Of a stretch of DNA of 5,006 bases, positions 1 to 5,006 are shown piece by piece. The DNA comes from Planctomycetota bacterium. GTDB lineage: Bacteria; Planctomycetota; Phycisphaerae; UBA1845; PWPN01. The translations under genes and the position numbers were made by a program. The notes under the pieces are model-generated. The model was given only the letters and a program-made list of their open reading frames with translations, searched no databases and had not been told where the DNA came from. The stretch lies in contig CP070790.1 in the NCBI GenBank assembly GCA_020346805.1, forward strand, positions 2,438,159-2,443,164, written 5' to 3'. Positions within the stretch are counted from its first letter, which is position 1. Each line of letters opens with the position of its first letter.

Positions 1-89
1 TCGATCCCCGTGACAAACTCATCCAGCAGCTGATGCAACAATGCCACCCCCCCGACGTCGTTATCGATCAAATGAAAAACAACCAATAG
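1..89 (+). CDS. C-terminal end of an unidentified protein (partial)
   Basis: A reading frame is open from the left edge (first full codon at position 3) and ends at TAG 87-89. It gives 28 residues, beginning DPRDKLIQQLMQQC and ending IDQMKNNQ. The composition looks like real coding sequence: a charged, glutamine-rich, probably helical segment, then a proline pair and a polar tail. The fragment is too short to name a family. The next plus-strand gene starts 139 bp later and has its own promoter, so the two are probably separate transcription units. The terminal KNNQ also occurs at the end of the downstream lipoprotein, but the rest of the fragment does not match it. Confidence 0.6.
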   Translation, partial: DPRDKLIQQLMQQCHPPDVVIDQMKNNQ

Positions 90-145
90 AAACCATAGTG
101 AAATCCTGGAGAAGTTAACAATAAAACTAATTTTCCCCTCTGTTT

Positions 146-174
146 TTGCCGCTCCCTACCAATGACAATATAAT
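146..174 (+). promoter_or_regulatory. Sigma70-type promoter for the ADP-ribosylglycohydrolase-like lipoprotein gene
   Basis: The -35 box TTGCCG (146-151) matches 4 of 6 consensus bases. The -10 box TATAAT (169-174) is perfect, and the spacer is the optimal 17 bp. Transcription would start near 180-182, leaving a leader of about 48 nt before the ATG at 229. This is the best promoter match seen in the window. It assumes a standard housekeeping sigma factor. Confidence 0.55.
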
Positions 175-215
175 CTCGCCTGTTCGTGTCGTAATAAAAT
201 ACCCACCATCGAATT

Positions 216-220
216 AAGGA
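216..220 (+). promoter_or_regulatory. Ribosome binding site AAGGA of the lipoprotein gene
   Basis: AAGGA at 216-220 lies 8 nt before the ATG at 229. It selects this start over the in-frame ATG at 325 (Met33), which would remove the signal peptide and has no comparable site. Confidence 0.65.
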
Positions 221-228
221 ACTCTGTT

Positions 229-1470
229 ATGAAAAAAACATCATCGCCAGTAGTGACTGTTTTATTAATTACTCTGTCTGCGGGATGCACCTTTGGCGGA
301 CAAAATACACATAGGGCTGCTAATATGAAGAGTTCTCATCAAACTTTAAGCGACCACGATTTGTACGACAAAATCTATGGGGCCATGTACGGCAAATGCA
401 TCGGTCTGGCTCTTGGTCAGCCGGTAGAGGGAAATCCCAAAGATACCATCGAAAAAAAGCTCCGCCAGGTCGATGCCTACCCCCTCGAATATTATTTCCC
501 TGACAATTTCCCCACCAATCACAAAAAATTCCTCCAGGGCAATCTCGATGGTGCACCGCCAAACGATGACACCACCCTGATGATGGCCTCCTTGCTGGCC
601 CTGCGCGATAAGGGAATAAACCTCACCGCCCGTGATATTGCCCAGGCCTGGCTCGACTATGTCAAAGGCGGCTGCACGGCCGAGGGTGTGGCCCTGGCCA
701 ATCTCAAAAAGGGTCTCTGGCCCCCGCAATCTGCCATCGTTGACAATCCATACCGGCAATGGATCGGAGCCCAGATGAAGGCCGAAATATGGGGCATGAT
801 CGCCCCCGCCATGCCCAAGGTCGCCGCTCACTATGCCGAACAGGACGCCATGGTCACCCACATAAGAAACGGCATCTACGGCGCACAGTTCATTGCCGCT
901 GCCGTCAGCATCGCCATGATCGAAAACGATCCACGAACCGTTCTTACCCAAGCCCTTAAAGTAATACCGCCCAACAGCGAATACGCCAGGATTATCCAAG
1001 ATGCCATCACCTGCTTCGATCAGGGCAAAAGCTGGCAGCAGGCCTGGACCGTATTGGACCAACGATACGGCTACAACGATGACGGAACCCGCAACGGCAA
1101 ATTCCCCGAAGAAAAATACAACACCCAAAAAGGTTTATACAAATGGGGAAACTGGCGATGGGTTCATGTAATACCCAACGGCGGGGCCTGCGCCCTGGCC
1201 ATACTCTACGGCCAACGGGATTTTTCCAAGTCCATCTGCATTGCCACCATGTGCGGCTACGACGCCGATTGCAACGCCGGTACCGTCGGCAGTGTTATCG
1301 GCGCCATGTTGGGTGAAAAACAAATCCCCGAAAAGTGGAAAACACCCATCCACGACGATTTTAATCCCGGTCTCACTAAAGTCATGCCCGAGAAAATCAA
1401 AATCTCCCACCTGGCCAAAGAAATCACCGGATACGCCATGCAGGTCATAAAAAACAACCAAAAAAAGTGA
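229..1470 (+). CDS. ADP-ribosylglycohydrolase (DraG/ARH) family lipoprotein
   Basis: This is a 413-residue member of the ADP-ribosylglycohydrolase fold, an all-helical dimetal hydrolase family whose characterised members (DraG, ARH1, ARH3) release ADP-ribose from proteins or small molecules.
What is seen: residues 1-20 form a lipoprotein signal peptide, with KK at 2-3, a hydrophobic core at 8-16 and SAGC with Cys20 as the lipidation site. A polar linker follows to about residue 42. The family domain then runs to about 365: GAMYGKCIGLALGQPVEG (51-68), the metal motif NDDTT (112-116), KAEIWGMIAPAMP (184-196), HIRNGIYGAQF (211-221), and the second metal motif YDADCN (344-349) followed by AGTVGSVIGAMLG.
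Oddities: the usual T/S before DD is Asn112, the Thr of DxDT is Cys348, and the GD of the first motif is GL (59-60). Aspartates 113, 114, 345 and 347 remain. Similar DADCN variants are, from memory, common in planctomycete relatives, so this is probably a divergent subfamily and not a dead copy.
The substrate is unknown; an extracytoplasmic glycosidic or N-glycosidic substrate is inferred from export. A promoter at 146-174 suggests it is transcribed on its own. Confidence 0.9.
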   Translation: MKKTSSPVVTVLLITLSAGCTFGGQNTHRAANMKSSHQTLSDHDLYDKIYGAMYGKCIGLALGQPVEGNPKDTIEKKLRQVDAYPLEYYFPDNFPTNHKKFLQGNLDGAPPNDDTTLMMASLLALRDKGINLTARDIAQAWLDYVKGGCTAEGVALANLKKGLWPPQSAIVDNPYRQWIGAQMKAEIWGMIAPAMPKVAAHYAEQDAMVTHIRNGIYGAQFIAAAVSIAMIENDPRTVLTQALKVIPPNSEYARIIQDAITCFDQGKSWQQAWTVLDQRYGYNDDGTRNGKFPEEKYNTQKGLYKWGNWRWVHVIPNGGACALAILYGQRDFSKSICIATMCGYDADCNAGTVGSVIGAMLGEKQIPEKWKTPIHDDFNPGLTKVMPEKIKISHLAKEITGYAMQVIKNNQKK

Positions 1471-1637
1471 TCGTTAAAAATTATCCCGCAAGATCAGCAA
1501 CCATAATTATAATTTGCAGCGCGGATTCCCTCCTTATAATCTGTCGTTCTTCCCATTTCGACTTCCTGCCATGAGTAAATCGAAGGGCTTGCCCTGAGGC
1601 CCGAGCTTATTGCGGGATCGAAGGGTTTGACTTTCGA
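1471..1637. other. Convergent spacer with short inverted and direct repeats
   Basis: This 167-bp region lies between the stops of two converging genes. It contains no ORF I can support. It holds a 10-bp palindrome AATTATAATT at about 1505-1514. The word ATCGAAGGG occurs directly repeated at 1579-1587 and 1617-1625. Hairpin-capable segments lie between the copies: AGGG-CTTG-CCCT at 1584-1595 and CCCG/CGGG at 1600-1603 and 1612-1615. No hairpin is directly followed by a clean T run, so neither gene has an obvious intrinsic terminator here, although the T-rich tract after 1626 could help plus-strand termination. Confidence 0.5.
1579..1625. repeat. Extragenic repeat unit: direct ATCGAAGGG copies bounding two small hairpins
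   Basis: The 9-bp word ATCGAAGGG occurs at 1579-1587 and 1617-1625, 38 bp apart. The interval contains AGGGCTTGCCCT (1584-1595), which can fold as a 4-bp stem with a CTTG loop, and a CCCG...CGGG stem with loop AGCTTATTG (1600-1615). The compact, GC-rich, structured layout in an otherwise AT-rich spacer resembles dispersed extragenic palindromic elements. With only one copy in this window, that remains an inference. Confidence 0.4.
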
Positions 1638-1683
1638 CTATCCTATATTTTGACGTTTTGACTTTTTGATTTTTCGACTTTTA
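1626..1683. repeat. T-rich degenerate tract built on TTTTGAC / TTTCGAC
   Basis: On the plus strand the tract reads as repeated variants of one 7-8 bp unit: TTTGAC, TTTCGAC, TTTTGAC, GTTTTGAC, TTTTTGAT, TTTTTCGAC. It spans the stop codon of the minus-strand M23 gene (1638-1640). The same low-complexity DNA therefore encodes that protein's last residues (lysine, serine and arginine rich) and also continues into the spacer. Slippage or local duplication is the likely origin. Confidence 0.55.
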
Positions 1684-3167
1684 TTCACCACCACCTTTTG
1701 TTTTTGCATTATTGGCTTTCCATCAATCGTCTTTTTTGCGGTCATAATGTGGATGCCCGGGGTATTGAATTTGTGACTCACCTCGGAATCGGAAACATAA
1801 TCGTCGATAACTGTACCATCGCCGAAGTCAATGGTCATATGTGTCCCTTTATTGGCCGGCATCCATATCCGAAAATATACCGGCTGATCGACGATAATCC
1901 CTTTCGAGGGCGCGTGGGTCATAAAAATTGTTGGAATCCTGTCTTCCGGAGCGGACTTTGTAAAAACCTTCACCTTGCAGAAGTCAGCATCTACCGCACC
2001 TTTTTCATCCTTGACCCACAAGGTTGCTATATATACACCCGGTGAATCGAAGGTCTTTTCCGCCCTGACATCATTTACTTCTTCCCCATCGTGAAAAACC
2101 CACCGGTATGAGACAATCTTCGTTCCCAAAGCAAGTGAGTTTAATCCGTCAAACACCACCTCCTCGCCCGTTGAAACCACATGGTGCGGCCGAGCTACTG
2201 CATACAGATTTTTATGATATTGCTCGTGATATGCCGTTACTATCCAGGGATAAAGATTAAGCCGGCGATTTCTGGTGTCCTTGTCCAAACCGGCTTTTGA
2301 CAAATAGTTGCCCAAATGCAAATGAGAAAAATTTCCCGAAGGACCGCTTTTGCCCAGCATGCCGATTTTCTGTCCCTTTCTAACACGTACTCCCTTCCTT
2401 ATGTTCGGCATAACCGAATCAAGATGGCCGTATTCCCAGAAAATACCGTTATCGTCTTTAATCGCCACCGAACATAACTTTTCCCGACTGGGCCAAAACA
2501 GGGTTACTTCACCATCCGTGCAGCTGACAATCTCGTCTCGGCCTATATATCCGGCAAGATCGATACCGTAGTCATGATGAAAATTGGGACCTTTGGGATC
2601 ACCGTCGTTGCCCCCCAGATGCACTACTTCGTTGTAACACTGTATGCCGTGTGAAAATAACAGGTAGTTGTCTATCGGGAAGCCGAAGCGATCCGCGTTC
2701 ACAACCGGGTCCGCCGAATCCCAAATGGAGAATTGTATCTTCTTGGGTATATCACGCCATCCCGAAATTGCATCGGCCTGTATTCTTATTCCATCGCTCT
2801 CCGTCGGCATTACATAGGGAGCACAGATTAAACCCAGAGGCTTACCATTGATCTCCACCTTAACCTCTGCCCGCCTGATTCTTCCCAGAACACTGTCGCT
2901 GAATTCCTTCACCGACACCAAACGGATTACTTTTTCCAAACCGCTTTTCAGTTCGAACGTGTATTCTTCATTAATATCCAAACAAAATATTCGCTGTTGC
3001 GAATATCCCCTGATCATCCTGTTCAATTGCTCATATCTTGTATGATCCGCACCGCTTTCTAAAACACTTTCTTCTTCAGAACCCTTTACTCCCGTATCCG
3101 CCAGGCCGGCTCCCGAAAAAACAGCAATCGTAACCAGGCCCAATAGCATTCTGCCAACCCACATCAT
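1638..3167 (-). CDS. Secreted M23-family metallopeptidase with C-terminal PKD-like domains
   Basis: This is a 509-residue exported protein. M23 peptidases are zinc endopeptidases that usually cut peptidoglycan cross-bridges or glycine-rich peptides.
What is seen: residues 1-23 form a signal peptide (R6, hydrophobic 8-19, likely cleavage after GLA, 21-23). Residues 40-160 form a beta-rich region of unknown type. The M23 domain spans about 165-305 and includes FHHDYGIDLAG (196-206), DGEVTLFWPS (218-227), EYGHLD (245-250), RVRKGQKIGMLGKSG (261-275) and SHLHLG (281-286), the HxH zinc motif with H282 and H284. Two PKD-like beta-sandwich segments follow: about 325-402 (SYRWVFHDGE, GVYIATLWVKD) and about 411-494 (IDFGDGT at 446-452). 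The protein ends in a basic tail, KSRKIKKSKR (496-505).
Oddity: the usual HxxxD motif appears as HHDYGID, so His198 and Asp203 are one residue further apart than normal.
The first Met of the Met-Met start is chosen because GGAGG (3181-3177) is 9 nt upstream. It lies 68 nt downstream of the sulfatase and may share its transcript. The peptidoglycan substrate is inferred, not shown; the PKD-like domains suggest binding to a surface or polymer. Confidence 0.9.
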   Translation of the reverse strand: MMWVGRMLLGLVTIAVFSGAGLADTGVKGSEEESVLESGADHTRYEQLNRMIRGYSQQRIFCLDINEEYTFELKSGLEKVIRLVSVKEFSDSVLGRIRRAEVKVEINGKPLGLICAPYVMPTESDGIRIQADAISGWRDIPKKIQFSIWDSADPVVNADRFGFPIDNYLLFSHGIQCYNEVVHLGGNDGDPKGPNFHHDYGIDLAGYIGRDEIVSCTDGEVTLFWPSREKLCSVAIKDDNGIFWEYGHLDSVMPNIRKGVRVRKGQKIGMLGKSGPSGNFSHLHLGNYLSKAGLDKDTRNRRLNLYPWIVTAYHEQYHKNLYAVARPHHVVSTGEEVVFDGLNSLALGTKIVSYRWVFHDGEEVNDVRAEKTFDSPGVYIATLWVKDEKGAVDADFCKVKVFTKSAPEDRIPTIFMTHAPSKGIIVDQPVYFRIWMPANKGTHMTIDFGDGTVIDDYVSDSEVSHKFNTPGIHIMTAKKTIDGKPIMQKQKVVVNKSRKIKKSKRQNIG

Positions 3168-3176
3168 CTTTATGTG

Positions 3177-3181
3177 CCTCC
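3177..3181 (-). promoter_or_regulatory. Strong Shine-Dalgarno GGAGG of the M23 gene
   Basis: The minus strand reads GGAGG at 3181-3177, 9 nt before the ATG at 3167-3165 and 12 nt before the following ATG. The spacing favours the first Met. The site directly abuts the T-rich arm of the upstream hairpin (3184-3212), so folding could affect access to it. Confidence 0.7.
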
Positions 3182-3212
3182 AAAATAAAAAGGCAACGCA
3201 GCCTCTTTTATT
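3182..3212 (-). terminator. Possible intrinsic terminator or attenuator between sulfatase and M23 genes
   Basis: On the minus strand AGGC (3204-3201), loop TGCGTT (3200-3195) and GCCT (3194-3191) form a GC stem. With one bulged G (complement of C3205), the pairing extends through seven A-T pairs (3212-3206 with 3190-3184), giving 11 bp. The right arm runs into TTTTTATTTT (3191-3182). The GC part is only 4 bp, so termination may be partial. It would reduce M23 expression relative to the sulfatase if the two are co-transcribed. Confidence 0.4.
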
Positions 3213-3235
3213 GTCCCTGTCTCTTCTCTCTGGCC

Positions 3236-4618
3236 TTACCTTTTCCTGGGCTTAACGGCATTGGCTTCTCTCTTACCGCGTTTGGCCCTTTTAATCTGCG
3301 GCGCCATTTGCTTCCTCCAGTCGGTATACCTCCGCTGAAGACGCTTGACTATTTCCGGATGCCGCCCTGCCCGGTCGTTCTTTTCGCCGATATCCGCCTC
3401 CAGATCGTACAATTCCAAATCACCTTTATCCTTGAGTAATTTCCATCTGTCCATCCGAACCGCCCATTTGCCATCCCTTTTCCCACCATCCCAGAAAAGG
3501 GCCTCATGCAGCGGACCTTTTGCTTCGCCGACCAGCAACGGCAGCATATTCTTTCCGTCATAGATCCGACCGTCGGGGAGTTTTACCCCAACCGCTGCAC
3601 AGATGGTGGGCATAATATCCAGGCAGATCACCGGCTCCGAACAAACCTCACCCTTGGGCAGTTTCCCCGGCCAACTCACCAGAAACGGCACACGCAGTCC
3701 CCCTTCGTAAACACTATGCTTGTAATCCCGCAAAACGCCGTTATTGGATTTGTTCCTCTTGGCCCCGCCGTTATCCGAAAAATAGAATATCAACGTGTTT
3801 TTATCCGCACCGCTCCGTGCCAGCGCCTCCAAAACTCTGCCAACTGCCGAATCCATCCGCCCCAGCATAGCCATAAGGATATCCCGCTCCTTGTCACCCG
3901 TATCAAACCGTTTGATATCCCCCTCCGGCGCCTGCAGCGGCCAATGTACCGCATTAAACGGCAAATAAAGAAAAAACGGCCTCTTATGATGGCGCTCGAT
4001 AAACGACACCGCTTCCCGGCCCAGGTTGTCCGTCAGGTAACCCGTATCATCGATGATTTCTTCATTGCGATAGATCGAAGTGTAGGCGTCGGTTCTTTTC
4101 AAATTGAAATAGTCATGCGCCCCATGCCCAAGAAATCCATAAAACTCATCGAAGCCCCGTTTCATAGGATGATATTCTGGTTCAATCCCCAAGTGCCATT
4201 TTCCGAACACACCCGTAGCGTAACCTTCCTTCTTCAAAACGTCGGCTACCGTAATCTCGCTCAGCGGCATCCCCGTCCTGGAATCACTGGCTGTATAAAA
4301 ACCGAAACGCTGCTGATACCGGCCCGTCAATAATCCCGCCCTCGTCGGGGCACAAACATAGGCACTCGCATAACCGCTCGTAAATCGCACACCTTGCTCC
4401 GCCAACCGATCGATATTCGGTGTGCTGACTTCTTTCGGATGATCGTAACAACTGATATCCGCATAACCCTGATCGTCGGATACCATCACCACTATATTGG
4501 GTCGGCTGCCATCTTGATTCCCTTCCACCGGCCAAACCCAATAACTGTGGCATACCCCCCAGGCCGCTATTATCAGTAAACTGAAACAATTTCTTCGGTT
4601 GATGGAATTCTTTATCAT
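3236..4618 (-). CDS. Secreted type I (formylglycine) sulfatase
   Basis: This is a complete 460-residue member of the alkaline-phosphatase superfamily sulfatases (family S1), which hydrolyse sulfate esters on polysaccharides, glycosaminoglycan-like sugars or aryl compounds.
What is seen: an N-terminal signal sequence with basic RR (8-9) and hydrophobic 11-22. The core begins at NIVVMVSDDQGYAD (41-54), where D48 and D49 are calcium ligands. The activation motif is CAPTRAGLLTGR (89-100): Cys89 is the residue converted to formylglycine within CxPxR. Other active-site elements are GKWHLG (139-144, K140 and H142), HWP (225-227), SDNGG (281-285, D282 and N283) and K300 in the segment leading to GGLRVPF (306-312). 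The catalytic set looks complete and the length is typical.
The C-terminus is strongly basic (about 442-460, ending KPRKR), which may favour binding to anionic polymers.
Activation needs a formylglycine-generating enzyme or anaerobic maturase, not present in this window. The start is chosen because it supplies the signal peptide; its ribosome site is weak. The M23 gene follows 68 nt downstream. The substrate cannot be told from the sequence alone. Confidence 0.96.
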   Translation of the reverse strand: MIKNSINRRNCFSLLIIAAWGVCHSYWVWPVEGNQDGSRPNIVVMVSDDQGYADISCYDHPKEVSTPNIDRLAEQGVRFTSGYASAYVCAPTRAGLLTGRYQQRFGFYTASDSRTGMPLSEITVADVLKKEGYATGVFGKWHLGIEPEYHPMKRGFDEFYGFLGHGAHDYFNLKRTDAYTSIYRNEEIIDDTGYLTDNLGREAVSFIERHHKRPFFLYLPFNAVHWPLQAPEGDIKRFDTGDKERDILMAMLGRMDSAVGRVLEALARSGADKNTLIFYFSDNGGAKRNKSNNGVLRDYKHSVYEGGLRVPFLVSWPGKLPKGEVCSEPVICLDIMPTICAAVGVKLPDGRIYDGKNMLPLLVGEAKGPLHEALFWDGGKRDGKWAVRMDRWKLLKDKGDLELYDLEADIGEKNDRAGRHPEIVKRLQRRYTDWRKQMAPQIKRAKRGKREANAVKPRKR

Positions 4619-4860
4619 TTTTACAGCTATTCTCTGAATCTTATTGTGAAATATCTGCTATTCAAAATACAACCATAACAAACAACAGATCATTCCACAA
4701 AACTACGCCTTGCGGGAGACATATAAGTGAATAATAGGGAGTGAAAGGACAATAAAACTAAAATACATCAAAAAGTAGAAGGCTACCCTTCTCTTCTTCC
4801 CAAGCAAAAAAATGCAGCCGGAGGGTTTTAATCCACGGCCATTACGGTATCATCTGGGGC
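4619..4860. other. Divergent intergenic region between sulfatase and amidohydrolase
   Basis: This 242-bp AT-rich region must hold the start signals for the minus-strand sulfatase and the plus-strand amidohydrolase. I found no convincing promoter pair for either. For the sulfatase, the best minus-strand candidate is TTGAAT, 16 bp, TAAGAT close to the ATG, which is weak. The region contains a perfect 6-bp hairpin, AGAAGG-CTAC-CCTTCT (4777-4792). It also carries a 13-bp word, ACAATAAAACTAA (4749-4761), that also occurs at 118-130. No small ORF is supported. Confidence 0.5.
4777..4792. repeat. Short perfect inverted repeat (possible operator or leader hairpin)
   Basis: AGAAGG (4777-4782), loop CTAC (4783-4786) and CCTTCT (4787-4792) form a perfect 6-bp stem. 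It sits about 70 bp before the amidohydrolase start. It could be an operator half-site pair or a leader hairpin. A stem this short can also arise by chance. Confidence 0.3.
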
Positions 4861-5006
4861 ATGAAAATACACCCCCAAATCCAAGAGACCGTGGATGCTA
4901 TCCGGGTGATCGACACCCATGAGCACCTTTACGAAGAGAACCACCGTCTCAACACACCCATCGATTTTATCGACCTCTTCGATCAGTATGCGTGCTATGA
5001 CCTGCA
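4861..5006 (+). CDS. Amidohydrolase family protein, N-terminus only (partial)
   Basis: The ATG at 4861 opens a frame that runs off the window edge after 48 full codons. Residues 15-24 read RVIDTHEHLY. Here H20-x-H22 is the first metal-binding pair of the amidohydrolase superfamily TIM barrel, at the end of strand 1. The following segment (FIDLFDQYACYDL, 36-48) resembles the helical insert after this motif in planctomycete-type amidohydrolases, as far as I recall them. No signal peptide precedes the motif, so the enzyme is probably cytoplasmic.
No in-frame ATG, GTG or TTG lies between the upstream stop (TAA 4759-4761) and 4861, so the start is well fixed. Even so, there is no good Shine-Dalgarno: only GGGG sits next to the ATG, and GGAGGG is about 35 nt away. 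The reaction cannot be named from this fragment; hydrolase, decarboxylase or isomerase activities are all possible. Confidence 0.75.
   Translation, partial: MKIHPQIQETVDAIRVIDTHEHLYEENHRLNTPIDFIDLFDQYACYDL

Noticed and set aside
346..1128. Long open frame (260 codons) on the minus strand inside the lipoprotein gene
   Set aside because: It lies antisense to a gene with clear family motifs and its translation matches no family I know. It exists because the codon bias of the real gene keeps the complementary frame free of stops.
1514..1540. Promoter-like pair TTGCAG, 15 bp, TATAAT in the convergent spacer
   Set aside because: The -10 box is perfect, but the -35 matches only 3 of 6, the spacer is short, and it points into the 3' end of an opposing gene with no gene of its own. 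A small or antisense RNA cannot be excluded, but nothing else supports it.
3506..4333. Long open frame (275 codons) on the plus strand inside the sulfatase gene
   Set aside because: It is antisense to the conserved sulfatase core, including the CxPxR region, and gives no recognisable protein. It is treated as a shadow of the real gene.
4619..4680. Sulfatase promoter TTGAAT, 16 bp, TAAGAT on the minus strand
   Set aside because: Both boxes are weak and the AT-rich context makes such matches likely by chance, so it is not listed as a feature.
4776..4792. The hairpin before the amidohydrolase as an intrinsic terminator
   Set aside because: It is followed by CTCTTCTTCCC and not by a T run, and no plus-strand gene ends upstream of it.
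229..5006. Reading the whole window as one defence or toxin system based on ADP-ribose removal
   Set aside because: No ADP-ribosyltransferase partner is present. The homologue is exported and transcribed in the opposite direction from the sulfatase and peptidase, and its neighbours are common secreted or metabolic enzymes.

Overview
This window most likely comes from a planctomycete-like bacterium (PVC group) of moderate GC content. The assignment is an inference. It rests on gene style: a secreted formylglycine sulfatase, a lipoprotein-type ADP-ribosylglycohydrolase homologue whose C-terminal motif reads DADCN, an M23 peptidase fused to PKD-like domains, and an amidohydrolase beginning VIDTHEHL. 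No rRNA, tRNA, CRISPR array, insertion sequence or phage gene is visible.

Layout. Positions 1-89 hold the last 28 codons of an unidentified plus-strand gene. Positions 90-228 are a spacer containing the best sigma70-type promoter of the window (TTGCCG, 17 bp, TATAAT). The promoter serves a 413-residue lipoprotein of the ADP-ribosylglycohydrolase fold (229-1470, +). A 167-bp convergent spacer (1471-1637) carries short inverted repeats, a 9-bp direct repeat and the start of a T-rich TTTTGAC-like tract that runs into the end of the next gene. On the minus strand, a sulfatase (4618-3236) is followed after 68 bp by an M23/PKD protein (3167-1638). A possible weak terminator or attenuator hairpin lies between them. 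A 242-bp divergent spacer (4619-4860) separates the sulfatase from the start of a plus-strand amidohydrolase (4861 to the window edge).

How the genes may work together. Three of the four identifiable proteins have export signals: the lipoprotein, the peptidase and the sulfatase. All three are hydrolases or hydrolase-like. The amidohydrolase has no signal and is probably cytoplasmic. The sulfatase would remove sulfate esters from a polymer or small sulfated compound outside the cytoplasm, and the M23 protein would act on cell-wall or extracellular peptide. The set is compatible with a catabolic or envelope-remodelling neighbourhood, but nothing ties the genes into one proven pathway. I see no clear evidence of a novel multi-gene system. 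The most unusual points are the exported ADP-ribosylglycohydrolase homologue with two substituted metal-site positions, the shifted zinc motif of the M23 domain, and the repeat tract that encodes the M23 protein's basic C-terminus.
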